Source: Methylomonas fluvii
GTDB taxonomy: Bacteria; Pseudomonadota; Gammaproteobacteria; Methylococcales; Methylomonadaceae
Direction: 5' to 3'
Length of the DNA: 64,000 bases
Assembly (NCBI RefSeq): GCF_014850975.1
Contig: NZ_JACXST010000002.1
Location: 868,001-932,000, forward strand
Part shown: positions 38,901 to 47,123 of the stretch, piece after piece
Layout of the letters: every line of letters begins with the position of its first letter
How positions within the stretch are numbered: the stretch's first letter is position 1
The notes under the pieces: generated by a model
What the model saw: the letters and a program-made list of their open reading frames with translations, nothing else
What the model was told of the DNA's origin: nothing
The model's database searches: none
Position numbers and translations under genes: made by a program

Positions 38901-39401
38901 ATTATCCATTGCTGTTTGACGTGTAATACTTGGTAATTCGGCCAAATTAACATAGGCAACAGAAAATGCAGATTTGTCTGAAATTAACTGATGTACTTGC
39001 TCATTCTCTGTCACAAAACTAGTTCGTAATACTTCATGTCGACGAATTATTTCATTAAAGCTTTGTTCCAAAGCAATGGTATTTAAATTACCCGCCAGTT
39101 TCAACGTTATTGGTATGTTGTAAAAAGAGCTATCCGGCTCTAGTTGATTAAGAAACCATAATCGTTGCTGAGCGTAAGATAGCGGAATTAAACCTGTCCG
39201 ACTTACTGGAGCTAGATGTGAATTGTCAACCTTTCTCTCATTAGCTAACAATTCAATTAACTCATTCTTTCTATAGCGAAGTTGATCTATTATCTCTGAA
39301 CTCAATACACTTTCAGGTGCCTTACATTTTAAATACCCATCGTCCAGATAAATATAAATATCCAAATCTTTCAGTTTCTTCAGCAAGTCAGCGGCACTCA
39401 T
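35979..39401 (-). CDS. NRPS module: TubC docking-C-A(Ser)-T
   Basis: 1140-residue single-module NRPS. It starts with a TubC-type docking domain (1-50, DDGYLKCKAPESVLSSEI), then a condensation domain with HHIISDGW near 207, an adenylation domain and a carrier domain (LGGHSLLA near 1075). The adenylation pocket reads DVWHISLVDK (SFDVSVW, IHFVPS, VICSGEA, LHNLYGPTEASVD), almost the EntF serine code, so serine is a confident prediction. No epimerase or tailoring domain. It overlaps both neighbours by four bases. The first part of the gene is richer in A+T than the last part, suggesting a recombinational mosaic. Confidence 0.93.
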   Translation of the reverse strand: MSAADLLKKLKDLDIYIYLDDGYLKCKAPESVLSSEIIDQLRYRKNELIELLANERKVDNSHLAPVSRTGLIPLSYAQQRLWFLNQLEPDSSFYNIPITLKLAGNLNTIALEQSFNEIIRRHEVLRTSFVTENEQVHQLISDKSAFSVAYVNLAELPSITRQTAMDNLIVKEKLRVFDLTEAPLARATILNLSRDTSKKEAILLIVLHHIISDGWSSGVLIREFVALYGAFHQGGMASLPELSIQYADFAYWQQKWLTGNNLKKQIDYWRKKLEGASNIIELPTDRPRPAVMRYCGRSFCFSIPKLLVRNIQILCRTHGVTLYVYLVAAFNVLLFRHSHQTDLCVGTPAANRNRIEIQGLIGFFVNTLVIRSDLSNNPRFSALLAQVKHTVLNAQSYQDLPFDKLIEVLNPQRNTSYNLLFQVMFVLQNKAQYLLKLPDLNISSVENESATSKFDLTLNIEEDESEVLNGTFEYNTDLYDSTTIARFAEHYLTLLQGIVDTPESRLSELPLLTQRESQQILIDWNATEVDYPANRYIQHLFEAQAEKLPNAVAVVFEGQSLTYAELNSKANQLAHYLGAHGIGPDVLVSICLERSLEMVIGLLGILKAGGAYVPLDPGYPQERLDFMLRDVGAAVVLTQTACREKLKASSATVLCLDGDWDMIAKVKDNNPDIQLMPENLAYCIYTSGSTGQPKAACITHQGILNRLQWMQEQYRLNGRDCVLQKTPYSFDVSVWEFFWPLMTGAQLVVAKPDEHKDNGVLVDTIIREQITTIHFVPSMLQAFIDTPGVESCTSLKRVICSGEALPADLVVRFQNKLPTELHNLYGPTEASVDVSYWACLPDCPETAIPIGRPIANIRLYILDRQLNPVPLGTPGELHIAGIGLGRGYLNRPELTAEKFILSPFGPEGSRLYKTGDLARYRIDGNIDYLGRIDYQVKIRGFRIELGEIEARLLKHPNIKEAAVLAREDTPGDKRLVAYLVVVNKEAADVEQLKHHLQETLPDYMLPGAFVLLDSMPLSANGKLDRKRLRQPDNTVTNAKQYVAPRSTTQEILSGIWADVLGVENVGVEDNFFELGGHSLLATQLVSRICMRFEIQLQLKALFDTASLAQLAAKVDLLVWAKDQQKAAESSAEIELEDIEL

Positions 39402-42400
39402 AGTTTAATTTCCTTATATTGAATATTGCTAGCTGTCCCTGATTTGTTATTGTTATCCAGAATCCATGCAGCCAAATCAATTTCTTCAGCCATTTTTCTG
39501 ACCGACTTAACTTCAAATATAGTTTTTAGCGGAAAATCTATATTAAAATAATTACATATCTTTGACATCAACTGAGTCGCTAATAAAGAATGCCCTCCTA
39601 AGTCAAAAAAACTATCTTCCACGCTTATCTTATTAACTTTCAGAACTTCCTCAAATATTCTTACCAAAGCCTTTTCGGTTTCTGACAAAGGCGCAATGTA
39701 TCCTTTTGTAAATTGATTACAAAAATCGGGGACTGGTAAAGCTTCCCGATCAAGCTTTCCATTTGCTGTTAATGGTAATCTTTCAAGAAAAACATACGAA
39801 CTTGGACACATATAGTCAGGCAACTCAGCTCTCATGAACTCCATCAAATCAGCAATATTAAAATCATCTTTTTCTATAGTAACTAAATAGCCTACAAGCC
39901 GCCTATCTCCAGTCATATCTTCTTTAGCTACTACTACGGAATCTACAACCTTATGATGCCTTAACAGGTGCATTCTTATTTCTTCTAATTCGATTCTGAA
40001 TCCACGGATTTTTAATTGATCATCAAATCGACCCAAGAACTCTATATTCCCATCAGGTCGATAACGAACCCAGTCACCGGTTCTATATAAACGGCTACCA
40101 TCACATTTGAATGGATTAGGAACAAACTTATCGGCTGTTAAATCGGGCCTATTTATATAACCACGCGCCAATCCAAAACCACCAATATAAAGTTCCCCTA
40201 TAACTCCTATTGGAACAGGTAATAACCGTTTATCTAGAACATATACATACACATTGTCAATAGGTCTGCCAATAGGTATTGAATGGATTATAGTATAATT
40301 ATCAATATATTCATTTACATCAAGCGTCAACGAACCGATAGTGGCTTCAGTTGGACCATAATGATTTATTAGTTTACAGCATCCAATATCATTGATAATC
40401 TTTTCAGACAGCCCGACGGACATAGTTTCACCACCCACAACAAGGCAATCGCCAATCTGCATATTTATTTTATTCGATCCATCTAGTAAAGAATTTAAAT
40501 GAGTTGGAACCATTTTAATAATATCAATCTTTGTGTCTGATAGGGACTGATAAAACTTACTACTATCCATTACATTTTCATAACTTAGGACATTAAGACA
40601 CCCTCCTGATAATAATGAAATAAATATTGAAGTATTGCCTAAATCAGCACTTATGGTCGAAACAATCGCAAAACGTAACCCTGGTTTTACGCCAATTTTT
40701 CTTATCATTGAGAAAACGTAATTTACTAAACCATGATTAGTTATTGACACGCCTTTAGGTTTGCCAGTCGACCCAGAAGTAAAAATAACATACACCAAGC
40801 TACCAATATAATTCTTAGCGTTTAAATTATCTATCCAGTTTATGTTATAAAATAACGAATAATTATCCAAGCAGATAGCATCGCCTTTCCAGCCTGTGAA
40901 CTTTGAAAGAATTTCTTCTTGAGTTAAAAGAATAGATACCTTAGTTTCATTTAATAAAAATTCTAAACGTTTCGAAGGAAAGTATGGATCTATGGGAACA
41001 TAAGCTCCGCCCGCTTTTAAAATACCCAACAACCCAATAATCATTTCCAACGAACGGTCAACGCAAAGACCCACAAGCATCTCTGCTCCTACGCCTTTTG
41101 AACGCAAATAATGGGCTACCTGATTAGCCCTAATATTGAGTTCTTTATAGGTTAAAGAGCGGTCTTCAAAAATAACTGCGATAGCGTTTGGAGTTTTTTC
41201 AACCTGTTCTTCGAACAATTGAAAAATGCATTTTTTTTCTTCAAATATAATCCTGGTTTGGTTCCAGTCTTCCAATATTAATCGATTTTCATCAGCTGTC
41301 AGCAGAGGCAAATCAGAAATTGGAGTATCTGGACAATCGAGTACACTTTCCAATAACTTTTTTAGATTATTGGCCATTCTATATATAGTCGATTCGACGA
41401 ATAATTCTGTACTATATTTAAAAGTACAACGTATATTTTTCTCTAATTTAGATATACTCAAAGTCAAATCGAACTTGGCGGAATTCATTTCCGCATCGAC
41501 TATATTAAGCTTCAATTCCGAAACACTTAGCGTATCCATTGGCGCATTCTGGTAAACCAGCATCGCCTGGAACAAAGGAGTCCGGTTTGGCTCTCGTTCC
41601 AGTTTCAATTCTTCGACTAATCGCTCGAATGGCAAATCTTGGTTGTTTTGTGCATCCAGGCTATTTTTTCTGACATTATTTAGCAATTCGATAAAGGTCG
41701 GATTACCGGATAAATCGCTTTTCAGCACCAGAGTATTGACGAAAAACCCGATCAGGCTTTCGATATCCCGACGGTTGCGATTGGCAATTGGATAACCGAC
41801 ACAGATAGTGCTCTGGCCGGAATAACGCGACAATAAAATAATGAATGTCGCCATCATCACCACAAACAAAGTCGTATCGGCTTGACGGCTTAATCGGATC
41901 AATGCTGCGGTTGTTTCGTCATTCAACTCGAACTCATGGCTCGCACCGTGATATGACATTACCAACGGTCTGGGCCGGTCGGTCGGCAACTCCAACGCTC
42001 TAGGCGCATTCTCCAGGTATTGCCGCCAATAAGCGATTTGTTTGGCGTATAGCTCACCTTGCAGGCGATTACGTTGCCAGTCGGCAAAATCTGCATATTG
42101 AATCATCAACTCCGGTTCGGATGACGGATTGCCGCTTTTAAAGGTCTGGTAATACGCCCCAATCTCCTTGATAAGCAACCTTAGCGACCATTCGTCAGCA
42201 ACGATATGATGCAAGGTCATCAATAATGCATAACGTTCGCCGTCCAGTTTTAGCAAAGTAGTTCTTAACAGCGGCGGCTGCTTAAGATCGAAAACACGAT
42301 GCGCTTCCTGCACTTCAAGGGTTTTGACGATGCTTTTCTGTTGCAATTCGTCCATCCCGGTTAAATCTATATGGTTAATGGTTATTGCGCTATTTACCTC

Positions 42401-42733
42401 TACGGCTTGCCGAACTTCGTTTTCGATTGTCACAAACGAAGTTCTTAACGCTTCATGCCGACGAACGACTTCATTCAACGCTTGTTCCAATATCGATATG
42501 TTCAGGTTGCCTTGCAATTGCACCAGCCCGGCTATGTTGTAAAAAGGGCTATCCGGTTCCATTTGCGCTAAAAACCATAGCCTTTCTTGTGCAAACGATA
42601 ACGGGCACAGCGAGAAATTCGCTCGTTTACTGATGGTCTGGTTAACAAAAACCGATCTGTCCTTGATGCGTTTTAACAGCAACGCTTGTTTTTCTTTGGA
42701 AAGATCGGCGATTCGGGCGGTGTGACTGGGCAT
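39398..42733 (-). CDS. NRPS module: C-A(Asp)-T
   Basis: 1111-residue single-module NRPS without a TubC docking domain. The condensation domain has HHIVADEW near 173, with Glu where Gly is usual after the catalytic Asp. The adenylation pocket reads DLTKVGHIGK (SADLGNT, IKMVPT, CLVVGGE, INHYGPTEATIG), the standard aspartate code; the residue could be beta-hydroxylated, since beta-hydroxyaspartate is a common iron ligand. The carrier motif is LGGHSLLA near 1047. The middle and 3' part of the gene (39.4-41.5 kb) is clearly A+T-rich while the 5' end is not. A 91-base gap separates it from the preceding NRPS gene. Confidence 0.92.
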   Translation of the reverse strand: MPSHTARIADLSKEKQALLLKRIKDRSVFVNQTISKRANFSLCPLSFAQERLWFLAQMEPDSPFYNIAGLVQLQGNLNISILEQALNEVVRRHEALRTSFVTIENEVRQAVEVNSAITINHIDLTGMDELQQKSIVKTLEVQEAHRVFDLKQPPLLRTTLLKLDGERYALLMTLHHIVADEWSLRLLIKEIGAYYQTFKSGNPSSEPELMIQYADFADWQRNRLQGELYAKQIAYWRQYLENAPRALELPTDRPRPLVMSYHGASHEFELNDETTAALIRLSRQADTTLFVVMMATFIILLSRYSGQSTICVGYPIANRNRRDIESLIGFFVNTLVLKSDLSGNPTFIELLNNVRKNSLDAQNNQDLPFERLVEELKLEREPNRTPLFQAMLVYQNAPMDTLSVSELKLNIVDAEMNSAKFDLTLSISKLEKNIRCTFKYSTELFVESTIYRMANNLKKLLESVLDCPDTPISDLPLLTADENRLILEDWNQTRIIFEEKKCIFQLFEEQVEKTPNAIAVIFEDRSLTYKELNIRANQVAHYLRSKGVGAEMLVGLCVDRSLEMIIGLLGILKAGGAYVPIDPYFPSKRLEFLLNETKVSILLTQEEILSKFTGWKGDAICLDNYSLFYNINWIDNLNAKNYIGSLVYVIFTSGSTGKPKGVSITNHGLVNYVFSMIRKIGVKPGLRFAIVSTISADLGNTSIFISLLSGGCLNVLSYENVMDSSKFYQSLSDTKIDIIKMVPTHLNSLLDGSNKINMQIGDCLVVGGETMSVGLSEKIINDIGCCKLINHYGPTEATIGSLTLDVNEYIDNYTIIHSIPIGRPIDNVYVYVLDKRLLPVPIGVIGELYIGGFGLARGYINRPDLTADKFVPNPFKCDGSRLYRTGDWVRYRPDGNIEFLGRFDDQLKIRGFRIELEEIRMHLLRHHKVVDSVVVAKEDMTGDRRLVGYLVTIEKDDFNIADLMEFMRAELPDYMCPSSYVFLERLPLTANGKLDREALPVPDFCNQFTKGYIAPLSETEKALVRIFEEVLKVNKISVEDSFFDLGGHSLLATQLMSKICNYFNIDFPLKTIFEVKSVRKMAEEIDLAAWILDNNNKSGTASNIQYKEIKL

Positions 42734-42824
42734 GTTTAAAAAATCCTGTTCTTTAGTAAGTAGGAGAGAGCCATGCCCGCGACGGCTACCATCATCGCGG
42801 GTATATCGCTGGCATGGTCAGTTC

Positions 42825-45800
42825 CTACAGTATCGTAAGCAAATGACCGGCTTCTTCGTCTGAAAGCTGATCGAGTTCATGCAGTAACTCGTCCAAAGAA
42901 CGGCTATCTTGCTGCTGAATTTGCAGCTGGGCTATATCGGCAGCCAGCAATTCGATAGTCGACGATTCAAATAACATCTCTGTCGGAACATCTACATTGA
43001 AAGCGCATTGAATACGGGACAGAACCTGAATGGCCGCCAACGAATGACCGCCTTGCTCAAAAAAATCCGTGTCTACGCTAACCGTTTCGAGACCCAGCAC
43101 TTCCCGCCAAATATCGGCCAGCGCCGCCTCAATCGAATTTGATGCTAGTTTCAATTTTTGGGATTGCAAAGCCGGTTCCCTGATATTCAACAGCGCCAAT
43201 CGATCCCGTTTCCCATTAGGCATTAACGGCAATTCATCCAATCCTATATAGTTCGACGGCAGCATATAATCCGGCAGCATTTGTTTAAGATAAGCCTGCA
43301 AAACAGGTGGTTCAGGTACAGCGGTCGATGGCTGCCCAACCAAATAAGCAACCAGTCTTTTACTGCCGGATGCTTCGTCTCTTACCAGAACGGCGGCATC
43401 CTTAATGGCGGGATGCTGTTGCAAGCGCTCTTCGATTTCGCCCAACTCGATCCGATAGCCGCGAATTTTGACTTGGTTGTCTATGCGGCCCAGACATTCA
43501 ATTTCGCCATCGGCGCTAAAGCGCGTCAGATCGCCGGTTTTGTAGAGCCGCTCGCCATTTGAACTGAACGGATTGGGAATAAATTTTTCCGCAGTCAGCG
43601 CAGCTTGATTCACATAGCCTTGCGCCAAACCGGCCCCGCCTATGCACAATTCGCCGTTAACACCTATCGGCACCGGTTGGCATTGCCGATCAAGAATATA
43701 AATCCGCACATTATCAATGGCCCGGCCTATCGGCAGCGTGACCCCGGAATCAGTTTTTTTGCTGCGATAAACGCTGCTCCAAACAGTGCCTTCCGTAGGG
43801 CCGTATTCGTTGTAAAAAGAAACATCGGGCAGCTTGCGGTGATGTTCCACGGCGATGACGACCGAACAAGCCTCTCCGGCAACGATAACCGCTCGTAGGG
43901 TTTTTAATTGGGCAAGATTCCTGTCATTGATAATAGCTGTGTAAAATGAAGGGAGGGCCAGCAGATGACTAACCCGGTGTTGCTTAACCAGTCCGGTCAA
44001 GGCTGCGGCATCGGTTAACTCTTCCTGTTGCGGCAGACACAGGCATCCACCTTGGCTTAAGGTCCAAAATATCCCGGCAACCGAGCTGTCGAATGCAAAC
44101 GAGGACAGCAGTAGAAAGCACTCTAGCGGCTCGCGGTAATAATCAGCCCTGACCAATGTCGAGTTCAGCAAATTGCGATGGCTGACCGCTACGCCTTTAG
44201 GCTTTCCGGTGGAACCGGAGGTATAAATGATATAGGCGGTATTGCCTAGTGAAATGGGGCAATACGACGTGTGCGTTGTTTTGCCTTCAGCCGAATCTTC
44301 ATCCAAGCAAAGTATCTTGATCGCGCGATGCTGAAACTTGTCGGCCAACGCGCTTTGCGTCAGCAATAATTCGATACCGGCATCGTCCATCATATATTCC
44401 AAGCGTTCTTCGGGATAACTGGGATCCAATGGGACGTAAGCGGCGCTGGCCTTGAGCACGGCCAGCAATCCGACAATCAGCTCTATGGAACGCTCGGCAC
44501 AGACGCCAACCCGGCATTCCGGGCCGATTCCCAAATCCAGTAATTGTTTGGCCCATAATTCCGCGCGACTGTTAAGTTCGCCGTAACCGATACTTTGACC
44601 TGCGAAAACCAGCGCTGTTTTATCCGGCGTCATTTGCGCCTGCGCTTCAAAAAGCTGGTGAATTAAAAGTTTATCCGCCGTAGAGCACGCCGAGCGCGCC
44701 ACACCACTCCATTCGTCAAGCAACAGCCTGGTTTCCGCTTCAGTCAGTAGCGGTAATTGTTTCAGCGGTAATTCGGGGCTGCTGACTATGCCCGCCAGCA
44801 GCATTTGCAAATGTCCAGACATTCTGTCGATGGTTGTAGCGTCGAATAAATCGGTGCTGTATTCGAAGTTTCCGAACAGCTTGCCGTCACATTCATTGAT
44901 AAGTAAAGTCAGGTCGAATTGGGCCATACGGTTATTCATTGCCAACGGCACGACCGACAAATCCTGCATCCGGAAATCAGGCATCGGCACATTCAGCACT
45001 GTCAGCATCACCTGAAACAATGGCGTATGGCCGGCATTACGAACCGGATTTAGCGCATCCAGCACTTGACCGAAGGAAAGTTCCTGGTGGCTTTGATCCT
45101 GCAAGGCCTGTTCACGCAGTTGCAACAGCAGTTCGGAGAACGGCATATTCGGTTCCAGCTGGCAGCGTAGCACCAGCGTATTTACAAAAAAACCGATTAA
45201 AGCCGCGGTTTGAGTTTGATTGCGTCCAGCCACCGGATAACCAATACACAGATCCTTATTGCCTGTATAGCGATACAGTAGCGTATTGAAGGCGGCGGCC
45301 ATGACCATGAAAAGTGTGGCATGGTATTGTTTACCCAGTTCCTTGACCGCACCACTTAACTCCGCGGAAAGTTCAAACCTGTATATATTGCCGCAGTAGC
45401 TGGAGCGCGGCGACCGTGGCCGGTCCGTAGGCAACTCCAGAAGCGGTGGCGCGCCGGTCAATTTCTGCCGCCAATATTCCAAATGCCTGGCCCAATTTTC
45501 CTGCTGCTGGCGTTGCCATACGCAAAAGTCTCCGTATTGGATTGGCAATTCCGGCAAGGACGACGGCTTGCCGTGGCCGTATGCAGCGTACAGCGCGGCA
45601 ACCTCTTGCATCAACACACCGACCGACCAGCGATCGGAAACGATGTGATGTAGTGCTAGCAATAGAATATGCCGCTGCTCGCTCAATACTACCAGCAGCG
45701 CCCGTAACGGCAGCTGGCAGGTAAGTAGAAACGGTTGATGGATAAAATCGTCGGCGCGTTGCTGAAATAATTCCATCGCACTATCGTGGCTAAAGCCTGT

Positions 45801-46157
45801 GAAATCCAGACACGACAGTGGCATCCGGCTGTCAGGCAAGACTTGCTGACCCTCGGCGACAAACAGGCTGCGTAAAATTTCGTGGCGCCTGAGCACTTCG
45901 TCCAGACTATGTTGCAAAGCTTGCACATTCAGCAAACCGTCGTATTGCACGGCTCCGGCAACGTTGTAAACCGGATTGTCCGGCTCCAGCTGCGACATGA
46001 TCCACAAGCGTTCCTGCGAATACGACAAGGGAACTGGTTGATCCTTATTACGTTTTGTAATAGCGCTTTTAGCCGGAATATTGGTTTTGTTGAGTCTGGT
46101 TATCAGTTGTGTGTGATTGGCTGACTGTTGTTTTTCCGATTCTTTAGTCTTGATCAT
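42825..46157 (-). CDS. NRPS module: C-A(His-like)-T
   Basis: 1110-residue single-module NRPS. A basic, Lys/Gln-rich leader of about 45 residues replaces the TubC domain. The condensation motif is HHIVSDRW near 168, with Arg in place of the usual Gly. The adenylation domain has YIIYTSGSTGKPKG and YNEYGPTEGTVW; the pocket reads DSALIAEVWK, the same as in the first and last modules, which I assign to His by similarity to the bacitracin His code. The carrier motif is EQGGHSLA near 1037. It is placed second in the predicted line. The end of the protein (LDELLHELDQLSDEEAGHLL) is acidic and could dock to the next NRPS. Confidence 0.92.
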   Translation of the reverse strand: MIKTKESEKQQSANHTQLITRLNKTNIPAKSAITKRNKDQPVPLSYSQERLWIMSQLEPDNPVYNVAGAVQYDGLLNVQALQHSLDEVLRRHEILRSLFVAEGQQVLPDSRMPLSCLDFTGFSHDSAMELFQQRADDFIHQPFLLTCQLPLRALLVVLSEQRHILLLALHHIVSDRWSVGVLMQEVAALYAAYGHGKPSSLPELPIQYGDFCVWQRQQQENWARHLEYWRQKLTGAPPLLELPTDRPRSPRSSYCGNIYRFELSAELSGAVKELGKQYHATLFMVMAAAFNTLLYRYTGNKDLCIGYPVAGRNQTQTAALIGFFVNTLVLRCQLEPNMPFSELLLQLREQALQDQSHQELSFGQVLDALNPVRNAGHTPLFQVMLTVLNVPMPDFRMQDLSVVPLAMNNRMAQFDLTLLINECDGKLFGNFEYSTDLFDATTIDRMSGHLQMLLAGIVSSPELPLKQLPLLTEAETRLLLDEWSGVARSACSTADKLLIHQLFEAQAQMTPDKTALVFAGQSIGYGELNSRAELWAKQLLDLGIGPECRVGVCAERSIELIVGLLAVLKASAAYVPLDPSYPEERLEYMMDDAGIELLLTQSALADKFQHRAIKILCLDEDSAEGKTTHTSYCPISLGNTAYIIYTSGSTGKPKGVAVSHRNLLNSTLVRADYYREPLECFLLLSSFAFDSSVAGIFWTLSQGGCLCLPQQEELTDAAALTGLVKQHRVSHLLALPSFYTAIINDRNLAQLKTLRAVIVAGEACSVVIAVEHHRKLPDVSFYNEYGPTEGTVWSSVYRSKKTDSGVTLPIGRAIDNVRIYILDRQCQPVPIGVNGELCIGGAGLAQGYVNQAALTAEKFIPNPFSSNGERLYKTGDLTRFSADGEIECLGRIDNQVKIRGYRIELGEIEERLQQHPAIKDAAVLVRDEASGSKRLVAYLVGQPSTAVPEPPVLQAYLKQMLPDYMLPSNYIGLDELPLMPNGKRDRLALLNIREPALQSQKLKLASNSIEAALADIWREVLGLETVSVDTDFFEQGGHSLAAIQVLSRIQCAFNVDVPTEMLFESSTIELLAADIAQLQIQQQDSRSLDELLHELDQLSDEEAGHLLTIL

Positions 46158-46365
46158 GATTTTTCCATAGTGAAGTGGTACATAGCCTTAAATACAGCTA
46201 TATCCATCCAGGTTATCAACAGCAGCAGCGTTAAATGGAGCAGCAAAAGTATGTCCGACTGCGTTCTTAACGGTTTCTTCGGGACGGACAAACCCTCGCC
46301 TAACAACTGTTAAGGTTATACTGAGCGGGCTCCCAACAAGATTGGCTTTTGACTTGCTGCCACGA

Positions 46366-46932
46366 TTAGGCTTTCTGACATCTTGACGCATAGTCAGCGG
46401 CCAGTTCTAAGTCTGTTGGTACATGAAACCCCAACCGGTTTCGACAGTAATCTCGCCAATCATCTGAGTCTGAATCAAACACTACATTCTCATTCGGCCA
46501 CATTGATGCAGTAACGCTAAAATCCTGGTGCAAGTAGACCACTGCGTCGTCAGACAATGATTGTTTAATCTGCCACTCTGGAAATTCACAGAATGCGTTG
46601 ACGGGATAGGCCTTGCAAAAGGGCCTTGCAGGTTTTTCTGAATCAATTTCGCTTTCTTGTTCTGCTTTTTGCAGTAAAGTTGCGGTTTCTACTCGTGCAG
46701 CAGCCAAGGCAATTTGATAAGGTGTCCTCAGATCACGACCGCTATTGATTGGATTGGCTCCTGCTTCGAGTAATAGCTTCACTATTTCTGTGTCGCCGCG
46801 GCCCGCAGCCCAATTTAATGCTGTCCAGCCATAATCGTCTTTTTGTTCCAAGTCTTCGCCATTTTTAATCAAGGCTTGTACTCGTTTAATGTCACCGGCC
46901 TCAGTCGCTTCAATCAGTTGTGGTTTGTTCAT
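46366..46932 (-). CDS. Ankyrin-repeat protein inside the NRPS cluster
   Basis: 188 residues without signal peptide. Three ankyrin repeats span about 1-95 (LIEATEAGDIKRVQALIKNG, YGWTALNWAAGRGDTEIVKLL, RTPYQIALAAARVETATLL). The C-terminal half (105-188) has four cysteines (CKAYPVNAFCEFPEW, YCRNRLG, RCQKA) and no family I know. The repeats indicate protein binding. It lies between the CmlA-like hydroxylase gene and an NRPS gene on the same strand, with gaps of about 190-210 bases on each side, so it may be co-transcribed. A role in the assembly line is inference; it could be an unrelated passenger. Confidence 0.82.
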   Translation of the reverse strand: MNKPQLIEATEAGDIKRVQALIKNGEDLEQKDDYGWTALNWAAGRGDTEIVKLLLEAGANPINSGRDLRTPYQIALAAARVETATLLQKAEQESEIDSEKPARPFCKAYPVNAFCEFPEWQIKQSLSDDAVVYLHQDFSVTASMWPNENVVFDSDSDDWRDYCRNRLGFHVPTDLELAADYASRCQKA

Positions 46933-47123
46933 AGATCGTTTCCTTAATAGAGAATGATTTGAATTGGTTATGACCTGGCAATAAATCAGCTTTTATAGGA
47001 TGCCGAATAGTTTCGTGGAATCATTTATCTGGTCTTGGATTCATTGCTAATTAGGACGGTTGTTTATCATTTTTTTTCCTCATTGATTTATTGCACTTTC
47101 TTTGCTTATCGGTTGGATATCTC

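Noticed and set aside
45446-45724. Long open frames antisense to the NRPS genes
   Set aside because: They overlap well-supported NRPS coding sequence and resemble no protein family.
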